From positions 92,524,722 to 92,588,721 of the forward strand of contig NC_073691.1 in NCBI RefSeq assembly GCF_029784155.1: 64,000 nt of DNA, given 5' to 3'. Position numbers and translations under genes: made by a program. The notes under the pieces are model-generated. The model was not told where the DNA came from. It ran no database searches and was given only the letters and a program-made list of their open reading frames with translations. This document shows, piece by piece, positions 32,149 through 42,909 of this stretch. How positions within the stretch are numbered: position 1 is the first letter of the stretch; the number at the start of each line of letters is the position of its first letter. This DNA comes from Uranotaenia lowii (taxonomy: Eukaryota > Arthropoda > Insecta > Diptera > Culicidae).

Positions 32149-32537
32149 TCCGCTTATCCACGTAAACTCTCCCCTTGTGTGTTCTTCATTTAATGTCTGT
32201 TTTGTTTATTTATTAGTACCACCTCTCATCCAACGGGTTCGACACATTCCTAAAGGCTGGCCAGAAGATCGGAAACTAATACCAACCGTAGCTACCGAAA
32301 CCACAGCTACAGGAGGCCACCACCGGACCCTAATGTAAAACTGATATTTAAGAATAACGGAATAACCCCTATAAATCCCTTCCTTTTCCCTTGTTTAAAG
32401 TTTTTTTTTTTAACTGTTGAGTCGCCGCGACTATTACGGCCCCCTTCCCTACTAACCTAGTGAAACGAATACACTCGGCACATTGAAACTTTGTAAAAGT
32501 AAAAGGCCTTTAATAAACTAGTTTTAAATAAAAAAAA

Positions 32538-32650
32538 ATGTTTGAAAAGAATGGTTTAGGAATTCGCAGTATTCGGTTACATAAGATGAGTTTCCTTTTT
32601 GATTTCCTATTTCTTATTTTGATGAAGCGCTGATAAAACATGAAATTGTA
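32538..32650 (+). repeat. 113-bp direct repeat flanking the I element (right copy)
   Basis: Begins directly after the A-rich end of the I element and matches 7370-7483. Downstream it continues into unique sequence (GTTCATAGGCTACG), whereas the left copy is broken at TA by another repeat. Confidence 0.8.
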
Positions 32651-32957
32651 GTTCATAGGCTACGTTTAAGTTAATGAATTACAAATTACAATTAAATTAC
32701 AAACCAATTGAACAAACAAAATTAATCCTTTCCATTAGAACGCCCAGCTCTATTTTTTTAGTTCATTTTCCGCCATTTCGAATTCATCTTCAATGAACAC
32801 TTGCGGTTCATTCCAAGGTTTGTTTTGAAAGATTTTGAAGATTCTGCATGCCGCGCAGTACTTTCGCCATCAGTGTCGCTTCGTGTTAGCTTCTAGAATT
32901 TTTCTGAAATTATCACTGTTTTACGGTAATTCAGTTAACTGTAGTCTACCCACAACA

Positions 32958-33781
32958 ATGGTGAAGCCAGCGTTATCGGCAGGCGTCGAGGAAAAGACAC
33001 ACATCTGCGTCCCAGGCCAGCGGCTATGTGCCGTAACAGAGTATACCGTGGGAGGCGAGGGAACCTATGAGAAACTCGGTTACCTTCATGCCAGTCTTTC
33101 CGGTGTTGTCAGGATCCGAAAACGACGAAAGGTGAGATGGTTTTTAACGTATAGTTTAATCAGGAATTAACAACAATAATTGGGGTTTGCTTCCAGAATA
33201 ACTACATATCGGTAGCGTCGTTTGGCAGTAAAACAGTGGTACCGGTTGTAGGTGATGTGGTCACAGCGAGGATCACCGTCTTGAATCAGCGTTTTGCCAA
33301 ATGTTCAATCATCTGCATCGGAAAGACTTGCCTTAATCGACCATACAGGTATACGTTGGACGATTTGTTTATAAATTCAAATTTATTAAACCGTATTCTT
33401 GTAGAGGAATTCTAAGAAAAGAGGATGTTCGTGCGACAGAAAAGGATCGAGTTGAAATGTATAAATGCTTCCGACCCGGGGACGTTATTCTGGCACGAGT
33501 GGTGAGTCTCCTGGGCAATTAATTTTATGCTTAATAAAATCAATGAATTGTGTTCCCTCTTACAGCTTCCGCTGGTGGAACTCAACACCTATCACTTGAC
33601 GACGGCAGAAAACGAACTCGGCGTAGCTGTTGCAATGTCGACAAGAAGTCCTGAGCCGACGCCCATGGTTCCGGTCGGCTGGACGGAGATGCAGTGTCCC
33701 GTGACGCTGGTCAAAGAACCGCGCAAGGTGGCCAAAATAGTACCGGAAACGGCACCGCCAAACTACGACGGGAAGTTGTAG
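32958..33781 (+). CDS. EXOSC1: RNA exosome subunit CSL4 (exosome component 1)
   Basis: Four exons: 32958-33131, 33197-33348, 33405-33501 and 33566-33781, all with GT-AG introns of 56-65 bp, giving 212 aa. CSL4 is one of the three S1/KH cap proteins of the nine-subunit exosome, which threads RNA to the 3'-5' nucleases in nucleus and cytoplasm. The N-terminal domain has CVPGQRLC and GEGTYEKLGYLHASLSG. The S1 domain spans the GDVVTARITVLNQRFAKC region. The family signature GILRKEDVRATEKDRVEMYK and FRPGDVILARV follow, then LTTAENELGVAVA and the C-terminal WTEMQCPVT zinc-region remnant. It is slightly longer than the human protein (195 aa). Every exon joins in phase, so the gene looks intact. It lies 0.3 kb from the I-element flank. 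Confidence 0.95.
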
Positions 33782-34979
33782 TATCGACACTTGAACGCCA
33801 TTGACGATTTTAGTTTTGGTTTAAATCTCTTCAGTTTTGCATTACTTAGGAATTACGAAGCCTTTTAAATGAAGTTTTTTAAGTTATGTACTCTAATTAT
33901 GAAATCAAAATGACAAACACGCTTTTCCAGTCGACCGAAAGAATGCCCTCATGAATGTTTTATATTTTATGTCAGATACTTTTTTATTTGGGAGTGTGTC
34001 AAAATTTTGATGTGATTCGTTATTTATTATTCAACAAAAAATTCGGTCGTTTGGTCAACATTCATTTGCCTATTGATCGAATTGACTTATTTCCGATTGA
34101 AACGCTGTGCCCAATGAGGGAAATACAAATTTAAGAGTTTGTTTCCTGAAAACAGGCCAAATTTTCCACAATTATTTAAATTCTGCTGGTGATATGATAG
34201 CAAAACTTAAAGCTAATTTTCTGTTTTTTTTTCAGTTCACAGTACAATTTCGAAAAGATCTAACAGTTGAAGAACGAAAGGCGCTAACCCTAGTGCTTTG
34301 AAAAGCAGTGTGGCTACGAAAAGGTACGTTTAAAATTCACTCCTTACTTAAAACATCTCGTTTCTTTATGATTTTATTAGATACTTTGAACGTACTGATA
34401 ATTTATTTCACTTGAATTTTTAGTTAAAGCTATGAAATCACAGAATTGTAGATTTATTTTTTTATAACCTGTGATTTTGTCTGTTAATCCAAGTTTGAAG
34501 GAATAATTGAAAACCTTGGAATTTACTTCTTCATTCAATCGGATACACCAATCTGAAGGAGTTACACTAATATCGACAATTGAAATTTTGGGAAACATTA
34601 TAATTTTTAAATGAAGAGAGTCGCCTGAGAATAGTTAACCAAGATGAAATTTTGCGACTGCATAAATTTCCTCTGATTTTGCCCCAGCTTTCACTTTAAC
34701 AAACCGAACAAAAAAATTGAGGATGATTGTTTTGAATGATGCGGCGGTTTCAAACTGAATTTTTGGCTTTTCCGGCTTAAAACTTTAGCTCCTCGGTTGT
34801 CCAAAATTACTAATCACTAATCACTAATCACTAATCGTACTTCCATAGCCAGAACTTATGTCTGAGTCCCAAAGAATAGTAAAAGTGTTTTATTATTCTT
34901 CTTGTCTTTCTTCATGTTTTCAATTATTTTAACATAAAAACATTAAAATAATCGAAAACATAAACTGGTTGGGCCTACC

Positions 34980-35099
34980 ATGGAGCAGAGAACGCAGAGA
35001 CATCTGGAACACAGGAACAGGAAGAAACGTGGACCACCAGTACCATACGTTTCAAAGGGGCAGTATCGTTGGAAGCATGCTAAGAAAAATGCTCCTTGA
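34980..35099 (+). CDS. Small basic ORF, 39 aa, unknown
   Basis: ATG to TGA, starts MEQRTQRHLEHRNRKKRGPP and is rich in Arg, Lys and Gln. GC content is higher than in the surroundings. It could be the last exon of an unrecognised transcript or chance. No splice partner is convincing. Confidence 0.25.
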   Translation: MEQRTQRHLEHRNRKKRGPPVPYVSKGQYRWKHAKKNAP

Positions 35100-35385
35100 T
35101 GAAGAAACCGTACTTAATGTCAATTAAATTCAACAATCACAGGGACCATTCTTCAGCGGCTGGAAATGATTTATTTTGTACACAGAAATCACAAAACCTG
35201 AACAGAAGCATTTTGACAAATTGGATGAATTATAGAAAATGATTAGAATATTCTAAGATTTAAGTTTTCTAAGATAAACTGTTTTGGATTTCAGTGCACA
35301 ATCATTTCTGGTCATCGACCAAGGATAAAGCGCCTTTACTCGCTCTTGAAATTAAAAAGAGAATCGAAAAATATTAGTAGAACAG

Positions 35386-35427
35386 AAAACCTTTCGAGGT
35401 CTGTTTAAAACTCGAAAGGTTTTTTTT
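35386..35427 (+). other. Perfect 13-bp hairpin followed by T run
   Basis: AAAACCTTTCGAG (35386-35398) pairs with CTCGAAAGGTTTT (35411-35423) across a 12-nt loop, and the T run continues to 35427. The form is that of an intrinsic terminator, but that mechanism is not expected for nuclear Pol II genes. It may be a decayed palindromic element or a Pol III stop. Confidence 0.5.
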
Positions 35428-36951
35428 AATTACTCTAATGATTGAAATTGAATAATGAGATCACGTTTAAAGTTTTCCAACAACTATATTTTAGCTTTTT
35501 AACACATGAAAATTATAATCTATAATGTATTGCTTCGCTTATGCATATAAGATTATTTATTCATTTAAAGAGGAAATGTAAGTTTCGATATAACAAAATT
35601 TGTTTTTCAAGAATAATCTTTTTAAAATTGTAAGTCTTGATTAATTTAGAAAATAACCTTTTAAAAGACTTCACTGCACGAGTTAAAAAAATTAGGATAC
35701 TTATCTTTGCGCAGCAGGTCAGCGTTGCTTCCACAAGAGTGTTAAAAAACTGTGAAACACTTCATATGCATCTCGAGCACATGAAATCATGACGTCAGCT
35801 CTTCGGCGATTTTATAGCCAATTCTTCATTTTCCAGGAACTCAATTAGGCAACAACTCAAAAAATGTCATAGCAAGCCAGAAATCAGTAAAGTTTGCAAC
35901 CGAAAAACATACATGGGAAAATCACATTACATGCAGCAGGAACGACAAAATTTTACTCTCTTATGGCAACATGAACCAGATTTGGAATTTGCACTAAATT
36001 ATGTTCAATTTCATTTTAAAACGTGCACTCATGTTCTATTTAGCAACTGCTTTTTTAACTTTTACACTGAAAAAGAACGCCAGCCAGCTACACTTCAGTT
36101 GTAACCTTTTAGTTTTTTCAATTCCTGAAAGTTCGATGCGGAATTTCAAATCTGCCCTCATCAAAAACTTTAATTGGACTAGCACAGATCAAAACAAACT
36201 TTATATTTTTCAAAATGATTGAAAATATTTGCACTTCTAAACGCCAAATCGCCATTCTTTATTCCGTCAGAAGATTGAAAAACCATCCATGGAACTGAGA
36301 GAATTCCGGTTTTAAGCCCCCGTGCCCCAGACTGGTTTCGAAAAACAGCACAGTTACACGACTCAGGGTATGAGAAAGAACTATTTCTAATACAACACAT
36401 ATTCAGGCACTCTGATAAAAGTGTTTTGTCAAGATTCTTCGATAATTTTCACTTTAAAAATTAACAAATTATAAAATTTCCACGGACGAAAAAAAACGCG
36501 TGCGCTACCATCCAGTCAACGCCTACTCTTGATCTAGCTCCTCGGTTGTCCAAAATTACGACGATAAACTGAAATACTATCACGGTAGTACTGCGACTTC
36601 TACAACATCAATGTTTTACAACTTTTTTTAAACTGCATTACCTGGAGATGAAATTAGATTTCGTCAAAGCTAAAGGACTGTGACAGTCGTCGAATAATAA
36701 AGAATAAAGACACACAACTTGTTAAGGATTATAACTCTAAAAATTCATTATTTTATTCAATAAAACTTAGAACGCGTTACAGGGAATTTTGCAGAATATT
36801 ATCATCTAAATATTACTGACGCAAGTTCCACATCTTGCTTCTCACTTCATATGTAGTAGTAATTTTGAATCTTTAGCCACCCCGATGAAAGTACTGGGAC
36901 GAGATCGGAAAAAACCATCAAAAGCAGAACGAACACCCTGATTTCGTAATT

Positions 36952-39397
36952 TTAGATCCACGTGAGCCTTATGTCGCGGTCATTGTTCTGCATCATCACT
37001 ATCCGCTGATAGAGCTTGATTGCCGGTCCTAGCTTCAGTCCGAAGCCCGTCAGGACGTCCGATTTACGCATCAGCACCAGCGATGGACCGTCAATTTCCT
37101 AGAAAGAAGATTAAGAGAGTTTTGAATTAATTCGTGATTCTTTTCTGTCAATGTCTCAAAACGAACCTGTTCCTTGAACAGATGAGCATAATCCGGAAAG
37201 TGGTGCTGGAAGTAAAGGTATACTTCTTCGCAGGTCCAATTGTGTACGTTTTCGAAATTATCCATACCGGGGTCGAACTTTTTTTCGTCTTCATCGAAGT
37301 CCGCCTGATTCGTCGAACCGTGCGTTTCGACGGTACCGTTGTTGTTCCCGTTTGCCACCTTCGGTTTCTCATCGACATCGTTATGATTGTCGTCCTCATC
37401 AGCATCATCATCGTCGTCGTCGTGGTCATCGTTTTCCTCCTCCATATGGTCATTGTCGGTTCCGTTATCATAGCTACGGCGTCGTGCCCTCATCGTCGAG
37501 GGCACGTTGTGCTTTGTCGTCGTCGTTGATGTCGACTGATTACTGCCCTCTCCGCCATCTTCCGACGAGGACCGAGAACCTTTACCCAGTTCATTATCAC
37601 TGAACCCGGCAAAGTCGTGATGGGCTTCGTCATCAGCTTGTTGATCCCTTGGCGTTTCGTGGTCATCCAGGTCTTCGTGCTGCAGAAAATGAATCGCTTG
37701 CACGGCCAGCGGCGGCAACCCCAGCTGCAGAGATTGATCAGGAATAACCGCACTGACGGCGGCCGCTGGGCGACGTTCTTGAGATCTTGGGAGCTGTTGC
37801 TGCTGTTGTGGCTTGTGTTGCGAATGTTGATGTTGCTGTGATTGTTTCAATTTTTGTTGCTGCTGCTGTTTGTGTTGTTGCTGCAAATGTGGTGGCATCA
37901 ACTGCCTGGGAGCCACCGTGGATGTAACCGGTGTGGGAGTAGCCGTTTTTTCACTCACACATCGTTTGCAGCTCCACGAACGGCTGGAACTTCCCTCCTG
38001 GGCAACCGTCGGACCGTGGCAGTTTGCATGGAACGCATTCTGGCATTTGGCGCAGAAGAGAAGGTTTCCCTGAAAATGATTGAATTTTGATTATTGGTGG
38101 ATGACGGAACCAAAATTTGGAAATGGAAGCAGCTTTGAAAGTAAACTATGACGATTTTGAAACACTTGTTAATTTGTAAGCTTTTTCGAAAAAAAAACAA
38201 CCTTTCTCTTGTTTGAAACTTAATGACTCGGTTTTTTTTTATTATTTCTGAAAAAAATGGAGGAATTTCAGAAATCAATTTAGTTACCTTTTTCGGCAAA
38301 ATTCATTGGCAAATTCATTTTCAAACATTGAAAATAACAAATTCAATTTTGTGACAATTTGCAAAGCAGATTTATCGATATATAAGTCTGCGAAATTGAA
38401 TCAGTATGAATAATGATACTGATAAGAAATAGTTTTGTTAACCAACAATGGAAATGTAAGGAACAATTTTTGGCACGATCGTTTTCTGTAAAACGCATCT
38501 TGGATTGGAAAATAACTCAACAATAAACGAAAGCAAAGGTTGGCCTCTACTTACACCGCGTAGCACCTTCCCGCAGACCACGCACTCGATACACTGGAAA
38601 CAGCGGAAGTTGTCCAGTATCGGAAACTTGGAGTACACTTGATGGGCCCGTAGGCAGCGCGAGTGCGCTCGGAAAGGACAGTTGGAGCAATCGATCAGCT
38701 TGAAACCTCGCCTTAGCTGTTCCACCTTGTGGCACATGTCACAGGTGGGCTCTCTTTTGAATTCCTGCCTTGCTCCTCCGGTGACCGCCACTCCACCAGA
38801 CGAACCAGCCGACCCGGGTTCTGGCGGCGATGAGCAGAGAATCTTGTTGCGATATCCGCTCGGAATTCCGGAATTAGGTTTCGGATTTTGCGAGCTGCTG
38901 CTCGTCGGCATGAGGCGTGTTTTATTGTTGTTGTTAGCTGAGTTGGCTTCATTGTTAACCGAATCAGAAGCCAGTTTTTCGGTAAACTTGACGGGCGATT
39001 TCGGCAGCCCCGGTTCCCCGGGACCATCCGTAGCGTTTGCATCACTCTTGCGGACACGCTTTCTCGGAACGTAGTTGTCCGACGGATCGAACACGACCTT
39101 GGCTTTCTATCGATAAATCAAATAATGAACCAAACAGATAATGTTAGCATCAAACGAGATTAAACGTTACCACATTTCATTCAGCCTTACCTTTGTCCGT
39201 GACCCAACCCGGGTTGAGATGTTATCATTGTCCGACGAGACTGAAGCGGTGACGACAACCGGATTGGCCACCGGTCCCGACTCCGCTTGTCCGTCCTCTT
39301 GCGATGAACTAGCTGTATACGAGGCCGTTGCTTCTAGCATCACACCACCTTTGTCTTCGTTTTCCGGCTCACCACCACTTCCTCGATTCTTGGCCAT
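36952..39397 (-). CDS. Tandem PHD-finger and SAM-domain nuclear protein
   Basis: Four exons on the minus strand: 39397-39191, 39106-38555, 38069-37167 and 37098-36952. All are GT-AG and all join at codon boundaries, giving 602 aa. Exon 2 ends in a Cys-rich finger ([34 protein letters not shown]) and exon 3 starts with the second ([21 protein letters not shown]). Together they have the C4HC3 spacing of a DPF/KAT6-type double PHD finger, a reader of histone tails. Next come a Gln/His-rich tract and a long Asp/Glu/His/Asn-rich linker. A C-terminal SAM domain ([47 protein letters not shown]) can mediate protein oligomerisation. An acceptor TTTTTCCAG at 39412 suggests a 5' UTR intron. Chromatin regulator is inferred from the domains; I do not know an exact named orthologue. 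Confidence 0.88.
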
Positions 39398-39412
39398 GTC
39401 CACTGGCGGCAC

Positions 39413-39952
39413 TGGAAAAATTGTCAATTCTTCCGTTCAAACAACCAACAATTGCGTCCACCAGCGATCGGTGATTTTAAAATTCGTAACTATCGGAACG
39501 ATACGGTGAAATTCACTGCCAGAAGGAGCAAACGCGCTGATTTCTTTGGCTCGAATTTGACGTCGTTGCACCACAGATATATACGCATGAAACTGCGGTA
39601 CAGATCGTTCGATGAAGAAACATAAAAAAAAATCCTTCCGTTTATCGCGTTGCCTAGAATAACATTAATCGAGAAAACATTGATTACTTTGATGATTTTT
39701 TCGAGGGTATCGAAAATGAAACGGAATATACCTTACCTGAGGCAGGTCTAAATTAACAAAACTAATTATCGATACCTGGTTAACTGTTCCGCGAATGTGT
39801 TTGAATTTCTGCAAGCGCGCAGTCTGTTTAGTTGCATCTGCGAACTAATACCTGAAATTACAGTGCCGAACGATAGTATTGGAATATATGTTTCAACTGA
39901 AGTAAGCTGACGCTTTCAAAAAAAATTTCGAATGTTTCGCAATAGATTTATT
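39413..39952. other. Upstream region of the PHD-SAM gene
   Basis: Probably 5' UTR intron and promoter of the minus-strand gene. No conserved element recognised. The gypsy element begins at its far end and is flanked by GTTAT (39953-39957). Confidence 0.5.
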
Positions 39953-39957
39953 GTTAT

Positions 39958-40132
39958 TGTGATACTTGGCTCATAAAGACTATAATCCGCGAGTATTTAG
40001 ATCACTATTATATTTATTTACTGGACACAAATCACCCATCTGCTGGTCTGCCATGTGCTGTCACTCGTGATGCCAGGGCGGTACTCAGGCACACTCTCTG
40101 TGCTTTGGCAAGGGCCCTACTCAGGTACCACA
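39958..40132 (-). repeat. gypsy 3' LTR (left copy)
   Basis: TGTGATACTTGG...GGTACCACA in plus orientation, 175 bp. Directly inside it the minus strand has a polypurine tract (AAAAAAAAGGGGAGAGA, 40133-40149). Confidence 0.95.
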
Positions 40133-40670
40133 TCTCTCCCCTTTTTTTTAGATCAAAATAACATGATTTTATCGTTCAACTTAGCAGACCTTTTATCTCT
40201 CTCTTGGCTCGACTAGATACAACTTATGGGTTCACAGCTTCATTCCCAAACTCACGAACTTCCTTATCGGATTGTACATCTGTGTTGGTCATCCGTCGTA
40301 AACCACTGTTCATCCTTCGCTGATCCTCGTTGAGCTCTTATACTTTTCTAATCGAAGTCTGTCTGATTCTTTGACGAAAACCATCGGACCCTTTCCCCTT
40401 TTTTTCATTTATTTTTCCTTCGAAGGCTCGTTTGCTGTAAGGCCTAAGGAGCCTAGTGATATTTTACATCTTCCCCTTATCTTCGAAAGCTTGATCCTTA
40501 TCTGGCAAATTCATGTTAATTGGCCTTTTTTTAATTTTTTTTTTTATTTTATTTATTTTTTTTTTATCCTTGTATCCTTGAAGTCTGAAATCTTAGCGCG
40601 AATAATGTGTCCAAAGGGTTGTTCATTATGAGTTTCCCTTGAAGTAGAGTAAATTCCGATTCGATACAGC

Positions 40671-40985
40671 TTACTGGTGCGACTGATCTGACGACCGCGA
40701 TTCCACCCTGATCTCCTCTAACGTTAGGGAAGAATGCATATGTTTAGGTTTAACACCGTTTATACGGGTGCTAGGTAAACCGATGTGCAGTATCCCCATG
40801 TCGGTTGCGGTATCGCGTCCTAAGATACACTGTTGCCCACCCTGTACAACGTAGAATGATGCTTGGCCTTCCATGTAGTGGCTCGAACCTTCGACCGACA
40901 CCATTGCGTCAAATTTCTGCAGCACAGTCAATGGCTTCATAGGACTGCCATATGGGAAGAATGTTTCCGAGCACTCAGTCGACTG
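40671..40985 (-). pseudogene. gypsy protease C-terminal fragment
   Basis: In a different frame from gag after a break near 40990. It reads SETFFPYGSPMKPLTVLQKF, then ASFYVVQGGQQCILGRDTAT and DMGILHIGLP, the second half of a gypsy-type aspartic protease including the ILGRD flap-distal motif. It stops at 40671 and the rest of pol is absent. Confidence 0.8.
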
Positions 40986-41056
40986 ATTCTTAATAATAAC
41001 TCCGTTGGATATGAGATGTTCCCAGGATCTAAAATGAATAACGAGTTATTATCAAA

Positions 41057-42079
41057 CTAATCATCGTTAATAATAGATGACGACCTTTCATCTACAATAT
41101 TCTTTTTACAGCCAGTATCAACTATCATTTGTACCATGACGCCTCCAAGTACTATCCACATAAAGTCAACGCCGCCGTTGATGCTGAATATGTAATTTCG
41201 GTAATCTTTCCCGTCTTTCTTACGCTCACGCACGTTTTCAACTCTCGGTCGCTTTTCCGAAGAACATTTCCATTTTGGTTGAGTTTCCAAGTTGTCTCTT
41301 TTGTGGTTACGTTTGGGACATTTCACAGCGAGGTGTCCAAGCTGTTTACAATTATAACACTCTTTCTTTCTGGCAGGACAGCTCTTGTCATCTCCGGTAT
41401 GGTCATTATTTCCGCATCGGAAACACTCAGATGCTTTTGAATATAGGAGCTTATTGATCCCACTCACTGATGCCGGGTGAACACCATCATCAATCTCTGC
41501 ATTTGGACCGGAAAGGTTCATGTACTGAGCCTGATGTTTTACAGACTCATACGAGTTGACCATTCTAGTCACAACGTCAATATCAAGAGTGTCTTTTTGT
41601 AGCAATTGTTCTTTGAGATCATTCGGCGCAAACATTATCACCTTATCAATCACACTGATCGATTTACTCTCCTCTGCTGTCTTCCCGAAATTGCACTTGC
41701 CTGCTTGGTCTTGGCATCTAAGCATAAACTTTTCCAAACTTTCGTCAGCATTCGGTTTAAGTGTCCAAAATACGTTTCTCTCAAATGCGTCGTGCTGTTT
41801 TGGAGCGAAATACGCATCGAGTTTGGATATCGCAACTTTGTAAGGGTCAATTGTTTGCACTTCGTCCTCATCGACATCAGCACCAGGTATCGACAGGAAA
41901 ATTTCTTGCAGATCCGGACCTGCCTTCGCTAAGAATATATTCTTAATTCTTGTTTTATCAGTCTCCCCGCTAGCTGCAATAATGAACTCAAAATTGCGCT
42001 TGTATTTGAGCCATTCATTACGGATACTATTCCGTGGGAGCTGTTTAAACTTGAACTGCGGGATCTCCCACTTTTCCAT
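41057..42079 (-). CDS. gypsy Gag and start of protease
   Basis: 340 aa starting MEKWEIPQFKFKQLPRNSIR. The capsid-like region (residues about 15-190) is helical in character, with LDAYFAPKQHDAFERNVFW. Two knuckles follow, CFRCGNNDHTGDDKSC (atypical spacing) and CYNCKQLGHLAVKC (CCHC), then a basic stretch and the protease active site VQMIVDTGCKKNIVDE with DTG. The stop after IINDD precedes the frame break to the next protease segment. An intact Gag could still be made, which could matter for packaging this or related elements. Confidence 0.85.
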   Translation of the reverse strand: MEKWEIPQFKFKQLPRNSIRNEWLKYKRNFEFIIAASGETDKTRIKNIFLAKAGPDLQEIFLSIPGADVDEDEVQTIDPYKVAISKLDAYFAPKQHDAFERNVFWTLKPNADESLEKFMLRCQDQAGKCNFGKTAEESKSISVIDKVIMFAPNDLKEQLLQKDTLDIDVVTRMVNSYESVKHQAQYMNLSGPNAEIDDGVHPASVSGINKLLYSKASECFRCGNNDHTGDDKSCPARKKECYNCKQLGHLAVKCPKRNHKRDNLETQPKWKCSSEKRPRVENVRERKKDGKDYRNYIFSINGGVDFMWIVLGGVMVQMIVDTGCKKNIVDERSSSIINDD

Positions 42080-42309
42080 GGTTGAACAGTATTCCGATTC
42101 AGAAAATCTGCTATAATTGAATTAGGCTGTGATACTATGACTATCAACATCTCTATGTTTACCTTACCGTTTAAATCCGGCACCTTCGTTGGACCCAGAA
42201 GTTCCAAGAGTTACCCGCTTGGATAACTTCTTCAATTTGATCACTCCCTAGAGCCGTTACCTAGAAGTAACATCTTATTTAAGAATCATAAACAACATTG
42301 TTGTTATCC

Positions 42310-42576
42310 ACTACTTACCAAAGTAGTCTTCCGCCTCCAGCGGCAATTATCCACCCCAAAGGGCTACCACTCCCGTGGTTTTTTTTTTTTCCCGCCGAAT
42401 GGCCTACCACCCTTGTGGTAATGTTTTCTGCCCGAAGGCCTATCACTTCTGTGATAATGTTTTCCGCCCGAAGGCCTACCACCTTTGTGGTAATATCACT
42501 GCTACTTGCAGTCACTACAATTCAGTAGTATTTACGACCACTGTCCACCAGACAGTCACTACAACTCGGTTGTAGT
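42310..42576 (-). repeat. Array of ten short hairpins in the gypsy leader
   Basis: Ten consecutive small inverted repeats: 42310-42327, 42331-42343, 42366-42379, 42405-42420, 42441-42456, 42477-42492, 42498-42512, 42514-42529, 42541-42555 and 42558-42576. The middle ones sit in repeated units with the linker TTTTCYGCCCGAAGGCC. Stem TACCAC/GTGGTA in two of these units becomes TATCAC/GTGATA in the third, so both arms changed together. The last stem is 8 bp (ACTACAAC/GTTGTAGT). The array lies between the primer-binding site and the gag start, in the RNA leader. Confidence 0.85.
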
Positions 42577-42710
42577 ATGGCAAAATTCCTCCTGTGAAAG
42601 ACAACTCAATTATTATGCGTACATAACCTCGATTTGAGAGGAACGCAAAACCCATAATTTTCCTTTCCCCCGTGAAAATTTTTTTTTTTGTTTCTATTTT
42701 ACCTGAATCG

Positions 42711-42728
42711 CTTTATCCTCGTCGCCAA
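42711..42728 (-). promoter_or_regulatory. gypsy primer-binding site
   Basis: The minus strand reads TTGGCGACGAGGATAAAG next to the 5' LTR. The TGGCGAC start is common in Ty3/gypsy primer sites. Confidence 0.7.
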
Positions 42729-42729
42729 C

Positions 42730-42904
42730 TGTGATACTTGGCTCATAAAGACTATAATCCGCGAGTATTTAGATCACTATTATATTTATTTACTGGACAC
42801 AAATCACCCATCTGCTGGTCTGCCATGTGCTGTCACTCGTGATGCCAGGGCGGTACTCAGGCACACTCTCTGTGCTTTGGCAAGGGCCCTACTCAGGTAC
42901 CACA
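42730..42904 (-). repeat. gypsy 5' LTR (right copy)
   Basis: 175 bp, same as the left copy, followed by GTTAT (42905-42909). Confidence 0.95.
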
Positions 42905-42909
42905 GTTAT

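Larger units (their letters stand above)
7651..32537 (+). mobile_element. I-clade non-LTR retrotransposon, split by an 18.6-kb insertion
   Basis: 5' UTR (true start uncertain, perhaps near 7750), ORF1 (8235-9773), ORF2 (9820-13331 plus 31979-32148), a 3' UTR and an A-rich end at about 32537. Without the inserted block the element is about 6.2 kb, normal for an I element. ORF2 has endonuclease, reverse transcriptase and RNase H in that order, which separates the I clade from Jockey and CR1. Both ORFs are otherwise open, so the insertion is the main visible lesion. Confidence 0.88.
33782..36951. other. Intergenic region between EXOSC1 and the PHD-SAM gene
   Basis: AT-rich, with no conserved coding region recognised. 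It holds a CTAATCA microsatellite (about 34806-34836), a 24-bp direct repeat AGCTCCTCGGTTGTCCAAAA+TTAC at 34787-34810 and 36536-36559, a small basic ORF at 34980 and a strong hairpin at 35386. The 3' UTRs of the flanking convergent genes must lie at its edges. Confidence 0.6.
39958..42904 (-). mobile_element. Internally deleted Ty3/gypsy LTR retrotransposon
   Basis: 175-bp LTRs (39958-40132, 42730-42904) with no difference seen and a GTTAT duplication (39953-39957, 42905-42909), so the insertion is recent. Leftward transcription is set by the primer-binding site next to the right LTR and the polypurine tract next to the left LTR. Only gag and part of protease remain. Reverse transcriptase, RNase H and integrase are missing, which leaves a 2947-bp non-autonomous element. 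It sits about 0.56 kb upstream of the PHD-SAM start codon. Confidence 0.93.

Noticed and set aside
35386..35427. Bacterial intrinsic terminator
   Set aside because: The surroundings are spliced eukaryotic genes. I reported only a hairpin.
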